A DNA stretch of 19,754 nucleotides from an uncultured Clostridia bacterium (GCA_937906945.1 CALCUE010000056.1:1-19754); one strand, 5' to 3'. Counted from the first letter of the stretch, positions 1-7,636 are shown. A program made the numbers and translations. Notes: a model not told the origin generated them from the letters alone.

Positions 1-54
1 GCCAATCTCCCTCAGTCTCGCTGTCGCTCGACAGCTCCCTCTCGGAGGGAGCCT
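1..54 (-). repeat. REP-like dispersed repeat, copy 1
   Basis: This stretch matches 10662-10715 at all but one of 54 positions (position 14 is a, the other copy has c). It folds into nested hairpins: an outer CTCCCTC/GAGGGAG pair and an inner GCTGTCG/CGACAGC pair. On the minus strand it is related to the copies at 10508-10575 and 19563-19617. It lies just downstream of the P-type ATPase gene and may extend beyond the left window edge. No T-run follows, so it is not a normal intrinsic terminator, although the hairpin could stabilise the 3' end of the ATPase transcript. Confidence 0.8.
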
Positions 55-83
55 ATGCGCCAAAGGAGGACTTTTCGCCGAAA

Positions 84-2378
84 TCAGCTTTTTTCCGGAC
101 GGTCGAAAAGGAAGGGTAGAAGGGCAAGGGGCAAAAGCGCCAGCAGAAGAAGGCGCGCCGCTTTTCCGAGAGGCACCAGAAGGAAAAGACCGTCTAAAAA
201 TTCCATGGCGAAGAAAAAAACGGCGGCGCAGGCGAGAACAAGGATCGCCTTGCGCCTGTTGAGCGGCTGACAGGCGCGAAGAAGCGCCAGAAGACTGGCC
301 GTGCCGGTATAGAGAACGGCGACGGTGGAGATTTCTTCGTCGGAAAGACCGAACCGTCCGCCAAAAATGAGCACGGCTAAAATGCCGAGAAAGATGAAAC
401 CGCCGCTTATGAACGCCTTTTTGAGCACGGTGCTCATGAAGTGATCCGGCACCCGTTTGAAGTTCGGTTCCAGCGCCAGAAGAACGCCCGGAATTCCGGA
501 AACAAGGCCGCCGATGAGGGTCAGCTGGATCGGCGCGAAGGGATAGGTCAGCGGCACAAAGAGAAGGGTCGCCGCCAGAAGGACGGCGTAGGTGGTTTTC
601 ATCAGGAAAAGGGAAGCGGAGCGCTGGATGTTGTTGATGACCCGGCGTCCTTCCAGAACGACGCTTGGCAGAGCGGAAAAATCCGAATCCAGAAGCACCA
701 GTTGGGAAACGTGCCGCGCGGCCTGGGCGCCGCTTGCCATAGCGACGGAACAGTCCGCGTCCTTGAGCGCCAGAACGTCGTTGACACCGTCGCCGGTCAT
801 GGCGACGGTGTGCCCCGCTTTCTGGAGCGCCTTCACTAAAAGGCGTTTCTGTTCCGGAGCGACCCTGCCGAAAACGACGGTCTCGTCGGCGATGGCGAAA
901 AGTTCCTCGTCGGAAAGACGGGAGGCGTCCACAAAGCGCTCCGCGCCGGAAACGCCGGCTTTTTGGGCGATGGCGGAGACGGTGCCCGGGTCGTCGCCGC
1001 TGATGACCTTGATCGAGACGCCGTTTTTCTCAAAATAGGCGAAGGTGTCGGCGACGTGGGGCCGGATCTCGTCTTCTATGAGTATAAAACCGAGCGGTTT
1101 ATCCGCTTTGTATAATTTTCCTTCGTTTTTGGCGGCGGCAAGAAGTAAAACCCGGGTGCCGTCGGCGGAAAGTTCTTTGGCTTTTTGGCGAAGTTCCGGG
1201 AAACCGTCGCCGAGAACGAAAGCGGGAGCGCCGAGCATCAGCGCCTCGCCGTCGGCAAAGGTGACGGCGGTATATTTTTTCGCCGAGGAGAAGGGCAGGG
1301 TGTGGACCGCTTTCCGGTTCGGGTCACCCTTTCCGGAAAAAGCGGCGACAAGAGCTTTGGCGGTGGGGTTGTCGGCGGGAACAGCGGTGAAAAGCTCCGC
1401 CACTTTACGCCCGATATCCCCGTCGGAAAGAGGCAGAACGCCCCGGACGGTCATCCGCCCGGAGGTGATGGTGCCGGTTTTGTCGAGGCAGAGGACGTCC
1501 GCCCGCGCCAGATTTTCGAGGGAATAGAGCTGTTGGACAAGAGTCCGCTTTTTGGCGAGGTTGATGACGCCGAGGGCGAAACTCATGCCGGTCAGAAGAT
1601 AAAGCCCGTCCGGCACCATGCCGATGGTGGCGGCGACGGAGGGCAGCATGGAATCGACATAGGAAAGGCCCTGGACGACGAAATGGTTATAGAACGTGAC
1701 AAGGCCGAAGGGGATCAAAAACAGCGAAAGGGTTTTGATGATCTTCGTCATCGTGGTTTTGAGGACGGACTGCGCCTCTTTATAGCGCCGGGCTTCGGCG
1801 GTGAGCCGTTCGGCGTAACAGTCGGCGCCGACGGCGGTAAGCTTGACGGCGCCTTCGCCGGAGACGACGAAACTGCCGGAAAAAAGCGGATCGCCGGGCC
1901 TTTTGGAGACGGCGTCGCCTTCGCCAGTGAGAAGGCTTTCGTTAAAGGTGGCTTCCCCGGCAAGCAGTACCCCGTCAGCGGTGAGCTGATCGCCGGCACC
2001 GACAAAAAGAACGTCGCCCAGAACCAGCTTTGCCGACGGCAGAACGACGGTTTTTCCGTCACGGATCACCGGGAAGGCGGGGGACGTTAAAACGGAGAGG
2101 CTTTCCACCGTTTTTTTGGCCCGAAGCTCCTGGATGGTGCCGATGAGGAAATTGGCAAGGACGACGTTGAGAAAAAACATATTGCGGTAGCTGCCCGTCG
2201 TAAAAACCAGTACGGCAAGCACGATGTTGAGGATATTATAAAAGGTAAAAAGGTTGGAAAACCAGATCTGCCCCGTCGTTTTGGCGGCGCTTTGGGGCGG
2301 TGTGTTGGCTTTTCCCTCAGCGGCGAGCTTTTTGGCTTCGGCACTTGTCAGAGAGGGCCACGAAGGGTCGATGTTCAA
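84..2378 (-). CDS. CtpE-like cation-transporting P-type ATPase
   Basis: A 764-residue P-type ATPase, which moves a cation across the membrane using ATP. Landmarks: a membrane pair at about 38-82; the actuator-domain TGE at 151-153; a second membrane pair at about 214-272 with MVPDGL at 254-259; the phosphorylation motif DKTGTIT at 299-305; the hinge motif TGDGVND at 528-534; a C-terminal membrane bundle from about 585. It has no N-terminal heavy-metal CxxC domain. The compact layout fits the CtpE group, whose mycobacterial member takes up calcium; the ion here is inferred only. The usual PEGL of the fourth membrane segment reads PDGL. The start is TTG at 2378, with AAAGG about 10 nt upstream; no ATG or GTG start fits better. 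It follows the ribU-like gene by 22 bp with no terminator between, so it is probably co-transcribed and under the FMN riboswitch. Confidence 0.93.
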   Translation of the reverse strand: MNIDPSWPSLTSAEAKKLAAEGKANTPPQSAAKTTGQIWFSNLFTFYNILNIVLAVLVFTTGSYRNMFFLNVVLANFLIGTIQELRAKKTVESLSVLTSPAFPVIRDGKTVVLPSAKLVLGDVLFVGAGDQLTADGVLLAGEATFNESLLTGEGDAVSKRPGDPLFSGSFVVSGEGAVKLTAVGADCYAERLTAEARRYKEAQSVLKTTMTKIIKTLSLFLIPFGLVTFYNHFVVQGLSYVDSMLPSVAATIGMVPDGLYLLTGMSFALGVINLAKKRTLVQQLYSLENLARADVLCLDKTGTITSGRMTVRGVLPLSDGDIGRKVAELFTAVPADNPTAKALVAAFSGKGDPNRKAVHTLPFSSAKKYTAVTFADGEALMLGAPAFVLGDGFPELRQKAKELSADGTRVLLLAAAKNEGKLYKADKPLGFILIEDEIRPHVADTFAYFEKNGVSIKVISGDDPGTVSAIAQKAGVSGAERFVDASRLSDEELFAIADETVVFGRVAPEQKRLLVKALQKAGHTVAMTGDGVNDVLALKDADCSVAMASGAQAARHVSQLVLLDSDFSALPSVVLEGRRVINNIQRSASLFLMKTTYAVLLAATLLFVPLTYPFAPIQLTLIGGLVSGIPGVLLALEPNFKRVPDHFMSTVLKKAFISGGFIFLGILAVLIFGGRFGLSDEEISTVAVLYTGTASLLALLRACQPLNRRKAILVLACAAVFFFAMEFLDGLFLLVPLGKAARLLLLALLPLALLPFLFDRPEKS

Positions 2379-2400
2379 AAGATCACAGCCTTTGCAAAAA

Positions 2401-2949
2401 TCAGTCGATGAGCTTGAGCTTGGTGAGAAGCTGGTGGATGCGTTTATAGACGAACGCGGTCAGAAGGGCGTTGATACCGGCTTTGAGAAGGTTGAAGGGC
2501 ACGATGACGGGGAGCATCATCGAAAGAACGGCCTCCCGGGGCGTACCCATATAGATCGGCGTCAGCCAGAGGTTCATTCCCGCCATGAGGACGGTCTGGA
2601 TCAGAACGCCGACGGCAAGGCTAATATAAGCGGTCTTGCGGGTGCGGCTTTTCTGATAGACAAAGCCGGCGAAGACGGCGAAACAGCCGGTGGCGACAAA
2701 GTGCATGATAATGCCGATGAAGCCGGAACCGGCGGAAACGGTGAGCCCCTGTAAAAGGGAGACCAGCGCCGTCAGGATAAGCCCGCCCACCGGTCCGAAG
2801 AGGAACGCGCCGATCAGGATCGGAACGTCCGCCGGGTCATATTCCAGAAAAGGAGCCGGCGGGAAGGGGATACGGACAGCCAGCATCAGAACAACGGAAA
2901 AGGCGGCCAGAACGCCAAGGCTCGTCAAGGTTTTGGTGGTGAATTTCAT
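2401..2949 (-). CDS. ribU: ECF transporter S component, riboflavin-specific (RibU-like)
   Basis: A 182-residue membrane protein of about six hydrophobic segments, the size and form of an energy-coupling-factor substrate-binding (S) subunit. The segment FLEYDPADVPILIGAFLFGP at about 35-54 is typical of the RibU group, which binds riboflavin and works with a shared EcfA/EcfA'/EcfT module; that module is not in this window. The assignment is strengthened by the FMN riboswitch and terminator directly upstream (3011-3202). The ATG is preceded by AGAGGTAG at good spacing. A P-type ATPase gene follows 22 bp downstream. Riboflavin uptake would be switched off when cellular FMN is high. Other vitamin S components look similar, but with an FMN aptamer in front riboflavin is by far the likeliest substrate. 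Confidence 0.92.
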   Translation of the reverse strand: MKFTTKTLTSLGVLAAFSVVLMLAVRIPFPPAPFLEYDPADVPILIGAFLFGPVGGLILTALVSLLQGLTVSAGSGFIGIIMHFVATGCFAVFAGFVYQKSRTRKTAYISLAVGVLIQTVLMAGMNLWLTPIYMGTPREAVLSMMLPVIVPFNLLKAGINALLTAFVYKRIHQLLTKLKLID

Positions 2950-3010
2950 AATACTACCTCTTTTTTAATTCAGTATGAATAAAGTCTTAAAACAGAGGCA
3001 AAAACGGGTC

Positions 3011-3046
3011 CAAAAACAAAAAAGGCTCCGCGATTTTTCGCGGAGC
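3011..3046 (-). terminator. Riboswitch-controlled intrinsic terminator
   Basis: On the minus strand a 9-bp GC-rich stem (3025-3033 with 3038-3046, 4-nt loop) is followed by CTTTTTTG and a second T-run down to 3011. It stands between the FMN aptamer and the ribU start, where the expression platform belongs. FMN binding should favour this hairpin and stop transcription before ribU and the ATPase gene. Confidence 0.88.
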
Positions 3047-3061
3047 ACTGTTTTTGAACGC

Positions 3062-3202
3062 AGTTTCGCCATCCGGACTCGGCGGCCTTCGGCCGCGACA
3101 CCGTCGGTACGGGATTCACACCCGTTCTGCAAAAAGCTCTCGGACTTGTCGGCCAAAGGCCGCATCACCGCCGGTAGGGAATTTCACCCTGCCCCGAAAC
3201 AT
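3062..3202 (-). promoter_or_regulatory. FMN riboswitch (RFN element)
   Basis: Read on the minus strand, this region has the conserved RFN blocks in order: GGGGCAGGGTGAAATTCCCT, ACCGGCGGTGAT, AGTCCG, GGGTGTGAATCCCGTACCGA, CGGTGTCG, AGTCCGGATGG, and a closing CGAAA that pairs with TTTCG at the 5' end. RFN elements bind FMN and repress riboflavin synthesis or transport genes. The terminator at 3011-3046 and the ribU-like gene follow. The aptamer starts only about 22 bp after the stop codon of the preceding gene, and I see no strong promoter in that gap. Transcripts may begin inside that gene or read through from efp. Confidence 0.96.
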
Positions 3203-3223
3203 GGATTATTTTTGAGGGAGGAA

Positions 3224-3631
3224 TTATTCCTCGTCTTCCTCTTCTTCGTCCTCGTCATAGTCGAATTCGAGGTGTTCGCCGCAGTTGGGGCAATCCATCT
3301 CGCCTTCGTCCACGATGGAACCGTCGATGCAGATGGTCTCGCCGCAAGCCGGGCATTCGACCTCGTAGCAATCGTCGTCATCGCAGCAGTCGCAATCGTC
3401 GTCGCAATCGCACTCGTCGTCTTCGTCGCCGTAATAGTCGTTTTCGAGGGCTTCGAGGTCTTCGTCGATGAGTTCGACCTGTTCGCCGACTTCGGCGAGG
3501 GAATCCTGGACGTCCTCAAGGTCATAAGCGAGATCCTGAAGAATGTCGGCAATGGCGGCGATGACTTTGTCGTCGGTGTTGAGGCCTTCCATCAGGCCTT
3601 TGAGATGAGCAACTTTTTCAGAAATGGTCAT
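3224..3631 (-). CDS. CD1247-type acidic zinc-ribbon protein
   Basis: A 135-residue protein of unknown function. The N-terminal 65 residues are a helical, probably coiled-coil domain (TISEKVAHLKGLMEGL, then a run of heptad-like E/L residues) of the kind called the CD1247 N-terminal domain in Clostridia. A very acidic linker follows with an unusual Cys/Asp cluster (CDCDDDCDCC), then a CPACG...CPNCG zinc ribbon, and an almost wholly D/E tail. The start ATG has AAAGGAG upstream. It lies 40 bp downstream of efp on the same strand, a pairing I recall from Clostridia, so the two are probably co-transcribed. The Cys/Asp cluster suggests metal binding, but nothing in the sequence fixes a role. No signal peptide or membrane segment is seen, so it should be cytoplasmic. 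Confidence 0.85.
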   Translation of the reverse strand: MTISEKVAHLKGLMEGLNTDDKVIAAIADILQDLAYDLEDVQDSLAEVGEQVELIDEDLEALENDYYGDEDDECDCDDDCDCCDDDDCYEVECPACGETICIDGSIVDEGEMDCPNCGEHLEFDYDEDEEEEDEE

Positions 3632-3671
3632 AATTTTCTCCTTTGGTCAGAAAGACCGAATCGTGGTTTGA

Positions 3672-4229
3672 TTAAGCTCTGCCGATGTATTCACCGGTAC
3701 GGGTGTCGATCTGGATGTGGTCGCCTTCGTTGATGAAGAGCGGGACACGGACTTCGGCGCCGGTTTCGACGGTGGCGGGTTTGGTGACGTTGGTGGCGGT
3801 ATCGCCGCGAACGCCGGGTTCGGTGGCGGTGATCTCCAGTTCGACAAAGTTCGGAGCTTCAAGGCCGAAGACCTTGCCTTTGTAGGAAAGGATCTTGCAG
3901 ATCATTTCCTCTTTGACGAATTTGAAGGAATCGCCAAGGAATTTTTCTTCGATCGGGATCATTTCATAGCTTTCGGGATCCATGAAGTAATAAAGATCGC
4001 CGTCGTTGTAGCTATAAGTCATTTCTTTTCTCTCGATGAAAGCGGTCGGGAATTTCTCGGTCGGGTTGAAGGTACGCTCCGTTACCGCGCCGGAAATAAC
4101 GTTTCTGATTTTGGTACGGACAAAAGCGGCGCCTTTGCCGGGTTTTACGTGCTGGAATTCGATGATCTGATAAACGGAACCATCCATATCAAAAGTGACG
4201 CCGTTTCTGAAATCGCCTGCAGAAACCAT
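3672..4229 (-). CDS. efp: Translation elongation factor P
   Basis: A 185-residue full-length EF-P with its three beta-barrel domains: a KOW-like domain (1-63), an OB domain (about 65-127) and a C-terminal OB domain ending in the family signature region GDHIQIDTRTGEYIGRA. EF-P binds stalled ribosomes between the P and E sites and helps form peptide bonds at consecutive prolines. The tip loop reads HVKPGKGAAF, with Lys32 at the position that is modified in many bacteria; no modification gene is present here. The start ATG follows an AGGAGG site, and a good promoter lies at 4278-4306. The CD1247-type gene follows at 40 bp. The identification is secure. Confidence 0.98.
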   Translation of the reverse strand: MVSAGDFRNGVTFDMDGSVYQIIEFQHVKPGKGAAFVRTKIRNVISGAVTERTFNPTEKFPTAFIERKEMTYSYNDGDLYYFMDPESYEMIPIEEKFLGDSFKFVKEEMICKILSYKGKVFGLEAPNFVELEITATEPGVRGDTATNVTKPATVETGAEVRVPLFINEGDHIQIDTRTGEYIGRA

Positions 4230-4277
4230 AAATTTAACCTCCTAATAAGAATGCTTGCGCATTTTTTTACACTCTAA

Positions 4278-4306
4278 ATAATAAAATATTTCTGTCTCTT
4301 TTGCAA
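4278..4306 (-). promoter_or_regulatory. Sigma-A promoter for efp
   Basis: On the minus strand, a -35 box TTGCAA (4301-4306), a 17-bp spacer and a -10 box TATTAT (4278-4283), about 50 bp upstream of the efp start. The 100-bp gap between efp and citXG contains no clear terminator for the citXG transcript. Confidence 0.7.
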
Positions 4307-4329
4307 GTGTTTTTTATAAAAATATGGAC

Positions 4330-5598
4330 CTAAATCGCTAAATATGTAAAAAAGTCACCGAAAGACCGGTCTTTTTTGAAAAAAAGCGGCTCTTCCGAGC
4401 GGAAAAAGAGCGCCAGCGCGAAAAGATCGGCGGCGCCGCCGGGACTTAAGTTTTTCCGGATCATGGCTTTGTCGAGCCGCTTTGCCGCCGAAAGCCGCTT
4501 TTCCAAAGGAAGGGCAAGGATTTTTTTCGCCTCGCTTTGGACGAAGGAAAGTCCCTTTGGACCGCCGCGATAGAGCAGGTTGGTGTCGTCGCAAAGGCTC
4601 ATGGCGGTCAGAAGGGCGAAGAGTTCGTCCTCTTTGTCCAGAGCCTCATAGGTGGCTTTCGCTAAAGGGAAGCCGGAAACGGCTTCAAAAAGAGCGCCGC
4701 CGGCGCCGTATTTTTCCCGGACTTCGGCGCCGTGGGTGTTTTCGGCGGGATTTTTTTCCTTCGCCCAGCTTCGCGCCGTCTCGAAAGGATCGGTACCCGT
4801 CGCCAGATACCGTCCGATCCCGGCCAGAAGAAGGCTTAAAAGGAAGGCCGCGCCTTTATGGGTGTTGACGCCGCCCGAGGCGGCAAACATCGCCTTTTCG
4901 GCGGCTTTTCCGTTTTCGGTAAGCGCTTCCATCGTGCCGGAAAAGCCGATGAGCACGGCGTTTTTGAAGAAAGGCTCCAGGGAATAGGCGCTTCGCTCCA
5001 AATTGAGCATGGTCATGTCGGAATGAGCACCGCAGTTATTTTCGTCGATGAGCCCCGGCTTCGGGGTGAAACCGGCTTCCTCCAAAAGAGCGCCGACGGC
5101 TTCGCCGGAAAGGGTGTCGGCGCAAAATTCGAGCAGCAGCGAACGGGTCTTTTCCGTCAGCGCCGAAAGGTCGTGGGAGCGGCTTCGGGCACATTCCGCC
5201 GCCGGTTTTTCACAGAGCAGACAGCGGCGGGGCGTTTTCCGGTGAAGGGCTTCGCCCTTTTCGTCATAGACGTCGAAATCGAAAAGGCGGCCAAAGGCCG
5301 AATCCTCCAACGCCATAGCCCGGCGTTTCAAATCCTCCGCCGGGGAATCGAAAACGAAAAAGGCAGAATCGCCGCCTTTTTCGGAAAGAGTTTCCGAGAA
5401 GACGGGCGGTCCGAAGACGGCGACGGCTTTCTGAACGGCCTTTTCGAAGGCGAAGTCCGAAAGAAAGCTCCGCTTTTCCGGACCGGGAAGGTTCAGCGAA
5501 AAGCTGACGACGGAAAGACCGTATTGCTCGGTCAGCTCCTGTCGCCGGGCGCTTTTTTTGTCACGGAAGGAAAGGATATCCTCTAACGATGCGTTCAT
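4330..5598 (-). CDS. citXG: CitX-CitG fusion: citrate lyase prosthetic group synthesis and transfer
   Basis: A 422-residue bifunctional protein. Residues 1 to about 150 match CitX (holo-ACP synthase): GRLFDFDV at 103-110, RRCLLC at 124-129 and CARSRSH at 136-142. Residues about 150-422 match CitG (triphosphoribosyl-dephospho-CoA synthase), with TPKPGLIDENNCGAHSDM at 178-195 and a glycine-rich NTHKGA segment. CitG joins ATP and dephospho-CoA into the prosthetic group precursor, and CitX transfers it to a serine of CitD. Separate genes are common; CitX-CitG fusions are known, for example in Haemophilus. Its start overlaps the preceding stop as ATGA (5595-5598), so translation is coupled. It is the last gene of the leftward cit operon; the likely acceptor is CitD encoded at 7926-8198. 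Confidence 0.95.
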   Translation of the reverse strand: MNASLEDILSFRDKKSARRQELTEQYGLSVVSFSLNLPGPEKRSFLSDFAFEKAVQKAVAVFGPPVFSETLSEKGGDSAFFVFDSPAEDLKRRAMALEDSAFGRLFDFDVYDEKGEALHRKTPRRCLLCEKPAAECARSRSHDLSALTEKTRSLLLEFCADTLSGEAVGALLEEAGFTPKPGLIDENNCGAHSDMTMLNLERSAYSLEPFFKNAVLIGFSGTMEALTENGKAAEKAMFAASGGVNTHKGAAFLLSLLLAGIGRYLATGTDPFETARSWAKEKNPAENTHGAEVREKYGAGGALFEAVSGFPLAKATYEALDKEDELFALLTAMSLCDDTNLLYRGGPKGLSFVQSEAKKILALPLEKRLSAAKRLDKAMIRKNLSPGGAADLFALALFFRSEEPLFFKKDRSFGDFFTYLAI

Positions 5599-6524
5599 CG
5601 AAGCACCTTCTTTTCCAAAGCGGCCAGCCGCTCGGCGGAATCCTCGCCGACAAAGCCGACCAGAAGGTATTTATTGTTGAACGCGTCATAGACGAAGCGG
5701 TGGAAAAGCCGGAAACCCCGGATCTCCGACGTGCGCGAAACGTGGGTGCGGGGACCGCGGCAGCGGTGGACGGTGTCGCCGATGGTGATGTGGTTGTCGT
5801 CCTTATAGGAGATCGGAAGGTCGGCGGCGATCTGTTCGTTGACCCGGCGCTCCATGTCGTCGAAGTCGATCTCCGCCGGTTTGTCGAAGATCATGGTGAA
5901 GCCGTGGCGGATGTCGCCGTGCTGCGCCTTGGAAAGTTCCAGTTCGGAGATATAAAGTTCGCAGATATCCTCGGCGGAATGGGCCATGAGGCGGTAGGGC
6001 AGCGAATGGAAGACCCGGTCGGCGATCTCTTTGGGTTCCGGGCCGAAGATCGTCGGGCGGGAAATGGTGATCTCCTCCCCGACGCCGATGAGCAGATGGG
6101 CGTTCATGGGAAGATAGGGATAAATAAGCTCGAAGTGCTCGACGATGACCCGCCGCTCGTTATAGACGGCTTTCATAATGGCTTCCGCCAGAACCGGCAT
6201 GGACGTGAACGCCGACTCGAAGCGGACGTCGAGGTGGTAGGTGTGAGGCTTAAAAAAGCCGGTCTCCTCGTCCTGTTCCAAAAGAGGAAGCGGACGGACG
6301 TTGACGCCGTCGTCGTCGTTGGTAAGTTCCAGTCCCGGGAACATCCCTTTGACAAGGGCGCTTTTTCCGGAACCGGCCTCACCGATGATGCCGATGAGCC
6401 GGTCGAAGGGGCTCAGATAGAGCTGGGCGATCTGGATGCCGAGGTCATAAATGCGGTCACGGCCACGGGGACAGAGAAATTCGCTGAAAACGTGGTTTTT
6501 CTGCATACGGTTCGAATAGGACAT
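5595..6524 (-). CDS. P-loop ATPase with AlaX/tRNA-SAD-like C-terminal domain
   Basis: A 309-residue two-domain protein. The N-terminal part has a Walker A motif GEAGSGKS (48-55) in a nucleoside-kinase-like setting. The C-terminal part resembles the second additional (editing) domain of alanyl-tRNA synthetase and AlaX: a His-containing helix (LMAHSAEDICELY, about 179-191), an RHGFTMIFD strand (206-214), a VNEQIAADLPI segment (228-238) and CRGPRTHVSRTSEI (255-268), which mirrors the CxxxHVxxTxEI zinc/editing motif with a longer gap. I recall similar proteins being named only for this AlaRS domain. The gene lies 15 bp after citC, has a GGAGGTGA site, and overlaps citXG by 4 bp, so it is firmly part of the citrate lyase activation operon. 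Its task is unknown; acting on the CitD prosthetic group or its nucleotide precursor is a guess from context. Confidence 0.85.
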   Translation of the reverse strand: MSYSNRMQKNHVFSEFLCPRGRDRIYDLGIQIAQLYLSPFDRLIGIIGEAGSGKSALVKGMFPGLELTNDDDGVNVRPLPLLEQDEETGFFKPHTYHLDVRFESAFTSMPVLAEAIMKAVYNERRVIVEHFELIYPYLPMNAHLLIGVGEEITISRPTIFGPEPKEIADRVFHSLPYRLMAHSAEDICELYISELELSKAQHGDIRHGFTMIFDKPAEIDFDDMERRVNEQIAADLPISYKDDNHITIGDTVHRCRGPRTHVSRTSEIRGFRLFHRFVYDAFNNKYLLVGFVGEDSAERLAALEKKVLR

Positions 6525-6539
6525 GGTGTCACCTCCGGT

Positions 6540-7523
6540 TCAGTCGGACAAAAGTGTTTTAAGATAGGCGACCGTGCTTTCCGGCAAAAGGGAAAAAGCC
6601 GCCGAAAGGTCGTTTTGGTCAAGAAGGGCGCGGACGGTTTTGGCCGAGATCGGCTTTCCGCCTTTTTCCGCCCGTGGGATCACGGAGACGGAAACGCCCG
6701 CCTTGGGAAGCTCTTTTTGAAGGGCTTCGTTATACTGCGCCGTCACGGGATCGAAGGGTTCGCTTCCGAGGAAGCGGACGGTGATCCCGAGAGCGGGCGC
6801 GATCTTCTGGGAAAAGACGGCGATATCCAGTTCGCAGGCGGCTTTTTGGCCGTCGGCTTTGTCTTTCAAAAAATAGGTGGGGAAAGTGGCCGCCGAAACA
6901 AGGTACCGTCCCGTCGGCAGGACGAAAACGCCCGGAAGGTCGGCGACGCCGGCTTTTACCATTGAAAGGCGGTCAGAAGCGGAAAAGCGGCCTTTTTCCT
7001 CGGAGAGGACGAAGACGAAAACGGCGTCGCACAAAGCGGCGGCTTTTTCAATAAGCGCCCGGTGGCCGAGGGTGAAAGGGTCGGCGTTTAGGACGATGGC
7101 GCCGTTTTTCCCTTTTGGCAGGGACGAAAAAGGCGAAAGAAGCTCCGAAAGGCCGCCGCCGGGGGATTCCATGAAGACCGCCGAGGGCGTTTCGGCGACA
7201 GGTTCGAAAAGAAGGGAGCGGAAAACGCGTTCGTTTTCCGGCTTCGTCAGAAGATAGAGCCTCGGGACGTTCCGCTCGAAGGCGAAGGAACGGATGGCGG
7301 TTAAAAGACGGGCGGAAAGATCCTCGCCCCGATGAGCGGGATCGACGGCGAAATGGCGAATGAGGTCGTCGGAAAGGGACGCCGTGCCGAGAAGGACGCC
7401 GTTTTCCCAAAGGAAAAAGACCGTTTCGGGAATTTCTTCCGGAAAAAGACCGCGGTCTTTCAGAAAACCGAGCCAGAGGGTCTCTTTCTCGGGGGAAAGA
7501 CCGGTTCGTATTTCGATCTCCAT
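6540..7523 (-). CDS. citC: [Citrate (pro-3S)-lyase] ligase (CitC)
   Basis: A 327-residue protein with the two parts of CitC: a GNAT-like N-terminal domain (about 1-120, with DPAHRGEDLSARLL at 61-74) and a cytidylyltransferase-like catalytic domain whose nucleotide site reads NADPFTLGHR (146-155), with ISAKTVR near the end (292-298). It activates citrate lyase by acetylating the CitD prosthetic group thiol with acetate and ATP. The ATG at 7523 follows GGAAAGGAG. It is the first gene of the leftward operon citC-(P-loop gene)-citXG, read divergently from citDEF, with its own promoter at 7556-7584. The length is close to that of known CitC proteins. Confidence 0.96.
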   Translation of the reverse strand: MEIEIRTGLSPEKETLWLGFLKDRGLFPEEIPETVFFLWENGVLLGTASLSDDLIRHFAVDPAHRGEDLSARLLTAIRSFAFERNVPRLYLLTKPENERVFRSLLFEPVAETPSAVFMESPGGGLSELLSPFSSLPKGKNGAIVLNADPFTLGHRALIEKAAALCDAVFVFVLSEEKGRFSASDRLSMVKAGVADLPGVFVLPTGRYLVSAATFPTYFLKDKADGQKAACELDIAVFSQKIAPALGITVRFLGSEPFDPVTAQYNEALQKELPKAGVSVSVIPRAEKGGKPISAKTVRALLDQNDLSAAFSLLPESTVAYLKTLLSD

Positions 7524-7555
7524 GGGCGTTCGCTCCTTTCCTGCGTTCTAATGGT

Positions 7556-7584
7556 AGTATAACCAAAAAAGCGCCGTTTGAAAA
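7556..7584 (-). promoter_or_regulatory. Promoter for the citC operon
   Basis: On the minus strand, a -10 box TATACT (7556-7561), a 17-bp spacer and a weaker -35 box TTTTCA (7579-7584), about 33 bp upstream of the citC start. It stands back to back with the citDEF promoter, leaving 23 bp between the two -35 boxes, so one regulator could act on both. Confidence 0.6.
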
Positions 7585-7607
7585 GGGAGAAAAGGTCAAA
7601 AAAGGGC

Positions 7608-7636
7608 TTGAAAGTGAAAAAAAGTTGATTTATAAT
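7608..7636 (+). promoter_or_regulatory. Promoter for the small peptide-citDEF operon
   Basis: A -35 box TTGAAA (7608-7613), a 17-bp spacer and a consensus -10 box TATAAT (7631-7636), leaving a leader of about 48 nt before the first small peptide. The region downstream is AT-rich (7637-7678). I see only a rough dyad around 7630-7646 and cannot name an operator. Confidence 0.75.

Noticed and set aside
1185..2090. 301-codon plus-strand frame opposite the P-type ATPase
   Set aside because: The antisense of a clear P-type ATPase; its composition is low-complexity Gly/Asp/Lys and shows no domain.
5589..6965. Long plus-strand open frame of 458 codons opposite citC and the P-loop gene
   Set aside because: It is the antisense shadow of well-supported genes; it has no family features, no ribosome site and shifts through two real genes. 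Long antisense frames are expected from the GC-rich codon use here.
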